Assembly: GCA_035575035.1 (NCBI GenBank)
Contig: DATLYH010000129.1
Location: 1 to 19,582 of the forward strand
Reading direction: 5' to 3'
Length of the DNA: 19,582 bases
From: DATLYH01 sp035575035
Lineage (GTDB): Bacteria; Planctomycetota; Planctomycetia; Gemmatales; Gemmataceae
This document shows positions 5,851 to 13,063 of the stretch, piece by piece. The translations under genes and the position numbers were made by a program. Below the pieces are notes generated by a model. The model was given only the letters and a program-made list of their open reading frames with translations. It made no database searches and was not told the origin of the DNA. The first letter of the stretch is position 1; the number at the start of each line of letters is the position of its first letter.

Positions 5851-7212
5851 ATGCCTGCCAAACCGACGGATATCCGGATCAAGGAAATCACCTACGATTA
5901 CGAGGACCACCGCTACCGCACTCCGCTCAAGTTCGGCGGCGTGGCCCTGGACCGGGCCACCATCCTGAATGTGCGCGGTGTCGTCGAGACCGTCAGCGGC
6001 CGGACGGCCCGCGGTTTCGGCTCGATGCCGATGGGCAATGTCTGGTCGTTTCCGTCGCGCGTGCTGTCTTACGAGGCCACGATGGCCGCGATGAAGGCGC
6101 TGGTGGAACGCATCGCCCGCCTCACCGCCGACTGCCGGGAGACGGGCCACCCGATCGACCTGACCTGGACCCTGGAGCCGGCCTACCTGAAGGCCGCCGC
6201 GGAGGTGACGCGCGAGCGGAACCTGGCCGAGCCCATCCCCCCCCTGTGTACCCTGGTTGCCGCCAGCGCCTTCGACGCCGCCCTGCACGACGCCTTCGGC
6301 AAGGCTCACGGCCTCAGCTGCTATCACACTTACGGTCCCGATTTTATGAGCCATGACCTGGGCCATTATCTCGGTCCGGAGTTTCGCGGCGAGTACCTGG
6401 ACCGGTATGTCCAGCGCGAGCCCAAACCGCGGATGCCGCTGTATCACCTGGTCGGGGCGCTGGACCCGCTGACCGACGCCGACGTGCGCCAGCGTATCAA
6501 CGACGGCCTCCCCGAGACGCTGCCGGAGTGGATCCGCTTCAATGGCCTGACGCACTTCAAGATCAAGCTGAACGGCGATGATCTTGCCTGGGACGTGGAC
6601 CGGGTGGTAAGCGTGGACCAGGTGGCCGCCGCGACGCAGCAACAGCGCGGCGTGGCCCGCTGGTTCTACTCGCTGGACTTCAACGAGCGCTGCGGGAACG
6701 TCGGCTATCTGTTGGAGTTCCTGCGGCGTGTCCGGGAGCGGGCGCCGGCCGGCTTCGAGCGCATCCAGTACATCGAGCAGCCGACGGCCCGCGACCTGAA
6801 AGCGGACCGGGCCAACGTAATGCACGAGGCATCGCGGCTGCGGCCGGTGGTGATCGACGAGTCGCTGGTTGACCTGGAGAGCCTGCGGCTGGCGCACGAG
6901 ATGGGCTACACCGGCGCGGCGCTGAAGGCGTGCAAGGGACAGAGCCAGTCGCTCTTGCTGGCCGCGGCGGCACAGAAGATGCGGCTGTTTTTGTGCGTGC
7001 AGGACCTGACGTGCCCTGGTGCGTCGCTGATTCACTCGGCGGGGCTGGCGGCCCATATCCCCGGCGTGGCGGCGATCGAGTCCAACGCGCGCCAGTACAT
7101 GCCCGCGGCCAACAAGCCGTGGGAGGAGCGGTTCCCGGGGCTTTTTTGCGTGAGTGATGGTACGATGAAAACGGGAATCCTGACCGGGCCCGGCCTGGGT
7201 GCCGTCGGATGA
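5851..7212 (+). CDS. Enolase-superfamily enzyme (mandelate racemase/muconate lactonizing type)
   Basis: A 453-residue enolase-superfamily enzyme. The barrel residues are readable: KxK at K237 and K239 (THFKIKLNG), metal ligands D276 (SLDFNE), E309 (YIEQP) and D336 (VVIDES), and a second Lys at K359 or K362 (ALKACKG). This Lys-plus-KxK pattern is that of the muconate-lactonizing/N-succinylamino acid racemase/dipeptide epimerase subgroup, not the His-Asp mandelate racemase subgroup. It is longer than the usual 350-390 residues, mainly in the capping region (about 95-230). The start at 5851 has AGGAA seven bases upstream; an in-frame ATG at 5764 would add 29 unlikely residues. The substrate is unknown. 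The divergent M20 peptidase fits acyl-amino acid or dipeptide racemisation, as an inference. Confidence 0.88.
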   Translation: MPAKPTDIRIKEITYDYEDHRYRTPLKFGGVALDRATILNVRGVVETVSGRTARGFGSMPMGNVWSFPSRVLSYEATMAAMKALVERIARLTADCRETGHPIDLTWTLEPAYLKAAAEVTRERNLAEPIPPLCTLVAASAFDAALHDAFGKAHGLSCYHTYGPDFMSHDLGHYLGPEFRGEYLDRYVQREPKPRMPLYHLVGALDPLTDADVRQRINDGLPETLPEWIRFNGLTHFKIKLNGDDLAWDVDRVVSVDQVAAATQQQRGVARWFYSLDFNERCGNVGYLLEFLRRVRERAPAGFERIQYIEQPTARDLKADRANVMHEASRLRPVVIDESLVDLESLRLAHEMGYTGAALKACKGQSQSLLLAAAAQKMRLFLCVQDLTCPGASLIHSAGLAAHIPGVAAIESNARQYMPAANKPWEERFPGLFCVSDGTMKTGILTGPGLGAVG

Positions 7213-7250
7213 CTCGGCCTGACGGAAAGGAACATGAGGAATACGAAACC

Positions 7251-7508
7251 ATGGACCAGACGACTTATCAGCGCTGGTGGGCGCTGCACCTGCGAGTAGC
7301 GCGCGGCGAACGCTTGACGGCAGAGGAACAGGCAATTTACGACGCCGGGTGTAGTGAATTCGATCGGGAAGAACTCTCGAAGTTCAACCTGACGGCCCTG
7401 AAGCGGGCTCGTGAAGCCCTGGCTGCCCTGAAGACCGAAGAGGCCCACTTGCGCGAGCAATCCGAACGGCTGGAGGCGGAGATCACTCGGTTGGAGTCGG
7501 CGCTATGA
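7251..7508 (+). CDS. Small coiled-coil protein, first gene of a three-gene cassette
   Basis: An 85-residue protein. The head reads YQRWWALHLRVARGERLT at 6-23, then EEQAIYDAG, and the C-terminal 35 residues (about 50-85) are a strong heptad-like coiled coil rich in Leu, Glu, Ala and Arg. From memory, short proteins with a 'YQRWWxLHxRVARGExL' head recur in planctomycetes and cyanobacteria with no known function. The ATG at 7251 is chosen because it gives the usual distance to the WW segment and has GAGGA upstream (7236-7240). An in-frame ATG at 7209 would overlap the previous stop and add 14 residues. Its own stop overlaps the next start (ATGA at 7505), so the products are likely made together. 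It may be a partner or adaptor of the next two proteins. Confidence 0.75.
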   Translation: MDQTTYQRWWALHLRVARGERLTAEEQAIYDAGCSEFDREELSKFNLTALKRAREALAALKTEEAHLREQSERLEAEITRLESAL

Positions 7509-7759
7509 GTACAAACCACAGGCGAATCATCATTCCGGACACGCGTCACTACCCCGAGAATCGGAGCAAGGTACCCCCCGAAGAGATGCTGAAGTACGCG
7601 GGCGAACACGTGGCCTGGAGCCCCGACGGCACGCGCATCCTGGCCCACGGCCGGGATCAGGACCAGGTCATCGCGGAGCTAGAAGCTGCCGGCGTGCATT
7701 TCAGTGAAGTAGTCTGGGAGCATGTGCCGCCACTCGACGCGGAGGATTCCTTGCTGTGA
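7505..7759 (+). CDS. DUF5678-like small protein
   Basis: An 84-residue protein whose middle, YAGEHVAWSPDGTRILAHG at 31-49, matches my memory of DUF5678 ('LxxYxGxWVAWsxDGxxIlAhg', then a helix and a short 'VxxxxVP' strand). Here the helix is about 51-63 and the end is VVWEHVPP at 69-76. The function of the family is unknown; it is small, soluble and probably a protein-protein interaction domain. It is often found next to retropepsin-like genes, as here. The start overlaps the stop of the coiled-coil gene (ATGA at 7505), and its stop overlaps the GTG start of the protease gene. Confidence 0.8.
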   Translation: MSTNHRRIIIPDTRHYPENRSKVPPEEMLKYAGEHVAWSPDGTRILAHGRDQDQVIAELEAAGVHFSEVVWEHVPPLDAEDSLL

Positions 7760-8211
7760 GCCTGCGCTTCTTTTACAGGAAGGTGAACATGGGTCACCCG
7801 CTCGTTCCCCTCAACGGCCGCTCCGTCCGCCCCCGCCCTCTGATCCCGGTAACGCTCATCGGGCCGCTTGACAGCTGGACTGACGAAGGTCTGCTTGACA
7901 CGGGTTCCGATGACACCATCTTCCCCGAAGGGATCGCCCGGCGGATCGGCGTGGACCTTACCAACGCGCCGTCAAGCAGGGGTGCCGCCATCGGCATGGG
8001 GGTCGTCCCCCTGCGTTACGCCGAGGTTACCCTCCGCGTCGCGGACAACCGCGAACAACACGAGTGGGTCGGATGGGTCGGCTTCACCCCCGCCAAACTT
8101 CGCCACGCCACGCTCGGCTTCGCCGGTTTCCTCCCGTACTTCACCGCCACTTTCCTGGGCGACCGGGAAGAGGTTGAACTTGCCGTGAACAGCCTGTACC
8201 CGGGCACTTGA
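7756..8211 (+). CDS. Retropepsin-like aspartic protease
   Basis: A 151-residue protein with the single-lobe aspartic protease pattern: the catalytic loop LLDTGSDDTIFP at 46-57, with D48-T49-G50, and the later hydrophobic-hydrophobic-Gly motif TLG at 119-121 within ATLGFAGFLPYF. Retropepsins work as homodimers, each chain giving one Asp. No membrane segment or signal peptide is seen, so it should be cytoplasmic. The GTG start at 7756 overlaps the TGA of the DUF5678 gene (GTGA). An internal ATG at 7789 (MGHPLVPL) with AGGAAGG nearby (upstream of 7789) is a possible alternative start that keeps the whole domain. The natural substrate is unknown; the two coupled neighbours are the obvious candidates for partner or target. 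Confidence 0.82.
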   Translation: MSLRFFYRKVNMGHPLVPLNGRSVRPRPLIPVTLIGPLDSWTDEGLLDTGSDDTIFPEGIARRIGVDLTNAPSSRGAAIGMGVVPLRYAEVTLRVADNREQHEWVGWVGFTPAKLRHATLGFAGFLPYFTATFLGDREEVELAVNSLYPGT

Positions 8212-8268
8212 TACCACCGGGTCAAGCCCAGGACCCGGCCTCACCCGCTCGTCCGAGAGAAGGCACCG

Positions 8269-11262
8269 ATGAACCGCGTTCGGATCATCTGTCTAATGAC
8301 AGGATTTACCTGCCTCACCGCCGGCCAAGCCCTCGCTCAAGGTTTCTCCCCCGAGGAGGCGGTCCGGCGCATGACCGTCGCCGACGGTTTTCAGGTCAAG
8401 CTGGTCGCCGCCGAGCCGCTCATCCGCCAGCCGGTCACCATGACCTTCGACGACCGCGGCCGGGTCTGGGTCATCCAGTACTTGCAATATCCCCATCCCG
8501 CCGGCCTCAAGCCGGTCAAGGTCGATCAGTACTTGCGGACCACCTATGACCGCGTCCCGGAGCCGCCGCCCCGCGGGCCGAAGGGGGCCGACCGAATCAC
8601 CATCCTCTCGGATCCCGACGCGAACGGCCGCTTCCGTCAGGCGAAGGATTTCGTCACCGGGCTGAACCTGGCCACCGGCCTGGCCCTGGGCCACGGCGGC
8701 GCCTTCGTGGTGCAGCCGCCGTACCTCCTCTTTTACCCCGACCGTGACGGCGACGATGTGCCCGACGGCGACCCCGAGGTGCTGTTGACCGGCTTCGGCA
8801 TGGAGGATTCACACGCCTTTGCCAACTCGCTGCTGTGGGGGCCTGACGGCTGGCTCTACGGGGCCCAGGGGAGCACGGTGACGGCCAACATCCGCGGCAT
8901 CGAGTTCCAGCAGGGCATCTGGCGCTACCATCCGCTCACGAAACAGTTCGAGCTGTTCGCCGAGGGGGGCGGCAACACCTGGGGCCTCGACTTCGACCAG
9001 CATGGCAACGTGATCGCCGGCACCAACTTCGGCGGCAAGACGATGCTCCATCAGGTGCAGGGCGGCTACTACGTCAAGAACTTCGGCAAGCACGGGGCGC
9101 TGCATAATCCGCATGCCTACGGCTACTTCGAGCACCTCCCCTACCGCAACTTCAAGGGGGGCCACGTCACCTGCGGCGGCATCGTCTACCAGGGCGGCCT
9201 TTTCCCCGCGACCTTCCACCACCAGTACATCGCGGCCAACCTGCTCTCCAATGCCGTCTACTGGCACCGCATCGAGCGCGACGGCTCCAGCTTCAAGGGG
9301 GAGTTCGGCGGCGAGCTGCTACTGGCCAACGACACCTGGTTCCGCCCCATCGACTGCCTGACCGGACCCGATGGCGCCGTTTACGTGGTCGATTGGTACG
9401 ACAAGCGGGCCAACCATGTTGACCCGATCGACAACTGGGACCGCAGCAACGGCCGGATCTACAAGATTGAGCCGCGGCAGCCGGAACGCCCCCTTCCCCC
9501 GGTGAGGTTTCCGCTCTCCCGCTTGTCGAGCCGGGAGCTGGTTGATCTGCTGGACCATCCCAACGACTGGTATGCCCGGGAGGCCCGCCGGCTGCTTGCC
9601 GAGCGCCGCGACCCCGCCGTCCTCCCCATCCTGCGCCGGCTGGTCCGGGAGGAGCGCGGCCGGCTCGCCCTGCAAGCGCTCTGGGCACTTTACGTCAGCG
9701 GCGGCTTCAATGACGAGCTTGCCGCCACCCTGCTCCAGCATGCCAACGAGGATGTGCGAACCTGGACCGTCCGCCTGCTCGGCGACGCGCGCACGGTGAA
9801 TCCCGCGATCCAGGCGCAGCTCGTGGCCCTTGCCCGGACTGACCCCAGCCCGACCGTGCGCAGCCAGCTGGCCTGCACCAGCAAGCGGCTGCCGGCCCGT
9901 GACGGCCTGCCGATTGTGCGCGAGCTGCTGCGGCATGATGAGGATGTCAATGATCCGCACATCCCGCTGCTGCTGTGGTGGGCCATCGAGGACAAGGCCG
10001 TCTCGGACCCGGAGTTGGTCCTCGGCCTGCTCGACTCGCCGGCCGCCTGGCGCGCCCCGCTGGTCCGGCAGCACCTGGTCGAGCGCTTGGGGCGGCGCTA
10101 CCTGGCAGAAGGGACCGAGGCCGGCTACCGCCTCTGCGCCCGGCTGCTGGCGGCGGCGCCCGGTCCAACGGAGGTTGATCTGCTGCTCAGCGGCATGGAG
10201 AAGGCGCTGGAGGGCCGACGGCTGCCGCGCGTCCCGGCCGCCCTGGAGAAGCACCTGGCCGAGTTGTGGGCCAAACCGTCCGCCACTCCGGCGCTGGTCC
10301 GCCTCGCCCTGCGGCTGGGGAGCGACGAGGCTTATGCCCGCGCGCTGGAACTCGCCGCCGATGGCCGGATTGCCGAGCGCGAGCGCCTTGGCCTGATCGA
10401 GGTCCTGGGCCAGGTCGGCAAGCCCGATTGCGTTCCCGTTCTCCTCCGCTTACTGGAACCGACGGAGCGCGAGGCAGTCCGCCGGGCGGCCCTGGCGGCG
10501 CTGCAACCGTTCGCTGATCCGCGCATCAGTGAGCGCGTGCTGGCCCTGTACCCGAAGATGTCGGCCGATCTGCGCAGCCGGGCGCAGACCTTGCTGTGCA
10601 GCCGGCCCGCTTCAGCCCGGGAGTTCCTCCGGGCGGTGGACGCCGGCCGGGTCGCGCCCAAAGAGGTGCCGCTGGAGCAGCTCCGCCGGCTGGTGCTGTT
10701 CAAGGATGACGAGATCAAACGGCTCATCGAGAAGCACTGGGGCCGGGTCGGCGGCCAGGCGACCGGCGAGAAGATCGCCCGCATCCGCGCCATCGGCGTC
10801 GCCCTCAGCCGGGGAAAGGGGGACCCGGCCAACGGCCATCTCCTGTTCCAGAAGCACTGCGCCACCTGCCACACCCTCTTCGGCGAGGGGAACAAGGTCG
10901 GCCCCGACCTGACCAGCGCCGATCGCAAGAATCGTGACTTCTTGTTGACCAGCATCGTCGATCCCAGCGCGGTCATCCGGCCGGAGTACGGCGCCTTCAA
11001 CGTGGCAACCAAGGACGGCCGGCTGCTGACCGGCCTGATCGCCGAGTCGTCGCCGCAGGCCATCACCCTGCTGGACGCGAAAAACGAGCGCACCGTCCTC
11101 GCCCGCGACCAGATCGAGGTGCTGGAAGCGTCGCCGGTGTCGCTGATGCCGGACAACATCCTCGACCCCTTCGACGACCAGCAGTTGCGCGACCTGTTCA
11201 GTTACCTGATGGGAGACGGTCCCTCCTCGCTGTCCGGCGCCGGTTCGTCAAAGCAGCGGTGA
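8269..11262 (+). CDS. PVC-type dehydrogenase / HEAT repeats / cytochrome c fusion, exported
   Basis: A 997-residue exported protein. A signal peptide covers residues 1-23 (hydrophobic core, cleavage after ALA). Residues about 30-405 form the beta-propeller-like 'putative membrane-bound dehydrogenase' domain of Pirellula/Verrucomicrobium (GPDGWLYGAQG, GLDFDQHGNVIAGTN, GPDGAVYVVDWYDKR). Residues about 415-840 are HEAT-like helical repeats (VRRAALAALQPFADP and similar). The C-terminal domain holds a c-type haem site CATCH at 864-868 followed by GPDLTS, typical of the TIGR02603 haem domain. These multi-domain proteins are frequent in planctomycetes; the substrate is unknown, probably a sugar or another alcohol oxidised outside the cytoplasmic membrane with electrons passed to the haem. 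The ATG has AGAAGG upstream. The next gene is also an oxidoreductase. Confidence 0.92.
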   Translation: MNRVRIICLMTGFTCLTAGQALAQGFSPEEAVRRMTVADGFQVKLVAAEPLIRQPVTMTFDDRGRVWVIQYLQYPHPAGLKPVKVDQYLRTTYDRVPEPPPRGPKGADRITILSDPDANGRFRQAKDFVTGLNLATGLALGHGGAFVVQPPYLLFYPDRDGDDVPDGDPEVLLTGFGMEDSHAFANSLLWGPDGWLYGAQGSTVTANIRGIEFQQGIWRYHPLTKQFELFAEGGGNTWGLDFDQHGNVIAGTNFGGKTMLHQVQGGYYVKNFGKHGALHNPHAYGYFEHLPYRNFKGGHVTCGGIVYQGGLFPATFHHQYIAANLLSNAVYWHRIERDGSSFKGEFGGELLLANDTWFRPIDCLTGPDGAVYVVDWYDKRANHVDPIDNWDRSNGRIYKIEPRQPERPLPPVRFPLSRLSSRELVDLLDHPNDWYAREARRLLAERRDPAVLPILRRLVREERGRLALQALWALYVSGGFNDELAATLLQHANEDVRTWTVRLLGDARTVNPAIQAQLVALARTDPSPTVRSQLACTSKRLPARDGLPIVRELLRHDEDVNDPHIPLLLWWAIEDKAVSDPELVLGLLDSPAAWRAPLVRQHLVERLGRRYLAEGTEAGYRLCARLLAAAPGPTEVDLLLSGMEKALEGRRLPRVPAALEKHLAELWAKPSATPALVRLALRLGSDEAYARALELAADGRIAERERLGLIEVLGQVGKPDCVPVLLRLLEPTEREAVRRAALAALQPFADPRISERVLALYPKMSADLRSRAQTLLCSRPASAREFLRAVDAGRVAPKEVPLEQLRRLVLFKDDEIKRLIEKHWGRVGGQATGEKIARIRAIGVALSRGKGDPANGHLLFQKHCATCHTLFGEGNKVGPDLTSADRKNRDFLLTSIVDPSAVIRPEYGAFNVATKDGRLLTGLIAESSPQAITLLDAKNERTVLARDQIEVLEASPVSLMPDNILDPFDDQQLRDLFSYLMGDGPSSLSGAGSSKQR

Positions 11263-11288
11263 ATCGCCGCTCCCAAGGAAGCGTCCCC

Positions 11289-11322
11289 CCGTCCCGGCGG
11301 CCGCGAGGAACCGCTGGGACGG
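11289..11322 (+). terminator. Strong hairpin after the dehydrogenase/cytochrome gene
   Basis: Twelve bases at 11289-11300 pair with 11311-11322 around a 10-base loop; eleven pairs are Watson-Crick and one is G-U on the plus strand (a mismatch on the minus strand), which favours the plus-strand RNA. It starts 27 bases after the stop codon. There is no T-run, so termination is likely but not certain. Confidence 0.45.
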
Positions 11323-11369
11323 CGCGGTAAACAGTAAGGACCGTCCCTGCACTCCGACCGGAGAATGTC

Positions 11370-12569
11370 ATGGCCCTCCCGCGCATGTGGCGGTGCCACG
11401 ACCTGAAGCCCACCTACGACGTCGTCATCATTGGTGCCGGTGTGCACGGGCTGGCCATCGCCTACTACCTGGCCCAGCGCGGCATTACCGATGTCGCCGT
11501 GCTTGACAAGGGCTATCTCGGCGGCGGGGCCAGCGGCCGCAACACCGCCATCATCCGCTCCAACTACCGCACGCCGCAGGGGGTCGCTTTCTACGACGAG
11601 AGCGTCAAACTCTACGAGCGTCTGGCCCTGGAGCTGGACTACAACGTCATGTTCTCGCAGCAGGGGCACCTCACCGTCGCCCACACCGACCGCGGCGTTG
11701 CCACCCTGCGTGAACGGGCCGAGACCAACCGCCTGCTCGGCGTCGAGAGCCGGCTGGTCGGCCGCGACGAGATCGCCGCGCTGGTGCCCGGCCTCGATGT
11801 CAGCGATCGGCCGCACCAGCCGATCCTGGCCGGCCTTTACCATCCGCCCGGCGGCATCATCCGCCACGACGCCGTCGTCTGGGGCTATGCCCGCGGGGCC
11901 GACCGGCAGGGGGTCCACCTTCACCCCTTCACCGAGGTCACCGGCATCGAGAAGCGACAGGGCCGCATCGAAGGAGTCATCACCAACCGCGGTCCCATTG
12001 CCACGCGCATCGTGGTCAATGCGACGGCCGGCTGGTGCTCGACCATCGCCCACCTGGCCGGCGTCGAGCTGCCGATTGTCACCCATCCGCTGCAAGCGCT
12101 GGTGACCGAGCGGCTCAAGCCGTGGCTGCACCACGTCGTCGTGTCCGCGACGTTGCACGTTTATGTCAACCAGACCGATCGCGGCGAGGTGGTCATCGGC
12201 GAGGAGATCGACCCCTATGCCAGCTACAGCATGCGCTCGACCCTGCCGTTTTTGGAAAATGCGGCGGCACACACGCTGGAGCTATTCCCCTGCCTGGGAC
12301 GGGTGAAGGTGCTGCGGCAGTGGGCGGGGCTGTGCGACCTGCCGCCCGACTATGCGCCGATCATCGGCCCCGTGGACGGCGTGGAGGGGTTCATTCTCGA
12401 TGTGGGCTGGGGGACCTACGGTTTCAAGGCGGGGCCGGCAGCCGGTCGCCGCGTCGCCGAGCTGATCGCCACCGGCCGGACGCCCGACGTGCTCCGGCCG
12501 TTTGCTCTGTCGCGCTTCGCCAACCTGCAACTGCTCGGCGAGAAGGCAGCGGCGGCGGTGTCGCACTGA
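11370..12569 (+). CDS. FAD-dependent oxidoreductase, sarcosine oxidase beta-subunit (SoxB)-like
   Basis: A 399-residue flavoenzyme of the DAO family. The FAD-binding beta-alpha-beta site is GAGVHGLAIAYYL at 22-34. Several segments match the beta subunit of heterotetrameric sarcosine oxidase: GGGASGRNTAIIRSNYRTP at 51-69, RHDAVVWGYARGA at 165-177, HPLQALVTERLKP at 239-251, HVYVNQTDRGEVVIG at 263-277, and DVGWGTYGFKAGPAAG at 344-359. H166 lies where I expect the covalently FMN-linked His of that subunit, but an alignment is needed. The enzyme should oxidise an N-methyl or other secondary amine. The alpha, gamma and delta subunit genes are not beside it, so it may work alone or accept electrons differently. 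The start has GGAG six bases upstream. Confidence 0.88.
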   Translation: MALPRMWRCHDLKPTYDVVIIGAGVHGLAIAYYLAQRGITDVAVLDKGYLGGGASGRNTAIIRSNYRTPQGVAFYDESVKLYERLALELDYNVMFSQQGHLTVAHTDRGVATLRERAETNRLLGVESRLVGRDEIAALVPGLDVSDRPHQPILAGLYHPPGGIIRHDAVVWGYARGADRQGVHLHPFTEVTGIEKRQGRIEGVITNRGPIATRIVVNATAGWCSTIAHLAGVELPIVTHPLQALVTERLKPWLHHVVVSATLHVYVNQTDRGEVVIGEEIDPYASYSMRSTLPFLENAAAHTLELFPCLGRVKVLRQWAGLCDLPPDYAPIIGPVDGVEGFILDVGWGTYGFKAGPAAGRRVAELIATGRTPDVLRPFALSRFANLQLLGEKAAAAVSH

Positions 12570-12589
12570 CGGGCCGCGCCGACCGGCCC

Positions 12590-12685
12590 CCCAACGGAGC
12601 GAGTGCGGTCCGAGCCGGGAGCGTGAGCGACCGGGTACCCAACGGAGCGGGTGCGGTCCGAGCCGGGAGCGTGAGCGACCGGGTA
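12590..12685. repeat. 48-bp tandem repeat, two copies
   Basis: Copy 1 is 12590-12637 and copy 2 is 12638-12685; they differ at one base (A at 12602, G at 12650). Each unit carries the core GAGCCGGGAGCGTGAGCGAC followed by CGGGT (12612-12636 and 12660-12684). The same core, in slightly different form and opposite orientation, makes up the 29-bp repeats near 17940-18018. Confidence 0.95.
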
Positions 12686-12737
12686 CGGCGCTCTCTTGGA
12701 CCGCGGGGGTGGAATGGCACTCGATTTGCTCAAACCA

Positions 12738-12766
12738 TTGATCCCGGGTACTTGATGGGTTATAGT
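12738..12766 (+). promoter_or_regulatory. Candidate sigma70-type promoter upstream of the HTH gene
   Basis: TTGATC (12738-12743, four of six consensus bases) and TATAGT (12761-12766, five of six) are separated by exactly 17 bases in an AT-richer island. It is the best promoter-like pair I found in the window. The expected start near 12773 is about 290 bases before the HTH gene. Confidence 0.5.
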
Positions 12767-12780
12767 TTGAAGTCCGAGGC

Positions 12781-12798
12781 CAGGAGGGCTCCCTCCTG
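12781..12798 (+). other. Perfect 7-bp hairpin at the start of the leader
   Basis: CAGGAGG (12781-12787) pairs with CCTCCTG (12792-12798) around a GCTC loop, about 8 bases after the predicted transcription start. One strand of the stem contains a Shine-Dalgarno-like AGGAGG and the other an anti-Shine-Dalgarno CCTCCT. It may stabilise a leader or small RNA, or stop transcription early. Confidence 0.45.
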
Positions 12799-13063
12799 AT
12801 GAGAGGGCCTTCAGGGTTGCAGAACTCTGGTTGTCGTTAGAACATTCATAAGTTCGGGCTCTGTGAGATCGCCGGGAATCCCCTCCCCCTGCCGAGCAGG
12901 TCTTCTCCCGCATGTGCCGGCCCGGACTCCCCCCTGTGTGGACCTTCCCCGGCCAGGGAGCGGCGGTGGGGTAGGTGTGGCATCACTTCCGGCGGGTCGG
13001 TGGCTGCCGGGCTGTTTCGCAACCGCCCTTCGCCCGGGCGTTTCACCCTGCCGTGAGGGAGAC

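Larger units (their letters stand above)
12570..13063. other. 494-base intergenic region with tandem repeat, promoter and possible leader RNA
   Basis: No convincing gene is seen between the SoxB-like stop and the HTH gene. The left part (12590-12685) is a two-copy 48-bp tandem repeat. A promoter-like pair follows at 12738-12766. From there to the HTH start there are about 290 bases that would be transcribed as leader, beginning with a strong hairpin at 12781-12798 and containing a 10-bp GC palindrome at 13031-13040. Small open frames in this part translate to low-complexity text and lack ribosome sites. Confidence 0.5.

Noticed and set aside
7209..7250. Earlier start of the coiled-coil protein overlapping the enolase-type stop
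   Set aside because: The overlap is tempting, but the extra 14 residues are charged and unlike the family head, and the ribosome site GAGGA serves the ATG at 7251 instead. It remains possible.
5716..7335. 539-codon minus-strand open frame opposite the enolase-superfamily gene
   Set aside because: The plus strand encodes a protein with all superfamily ligands. The antisense product has no recognisable domain and no ribosome site.
11202..12272. 356-codon minus-strand open frame opposite the SoxB-like gene
   Set aside because: It is antisense to a protein with a clear FAD motif; the translation is unrelated to any family I know.
12590..12685. CRISPR or integron attachment sites
   Set aside because: Two contiguous near-identical 48-bp units without spacers, and no integrase nearby.
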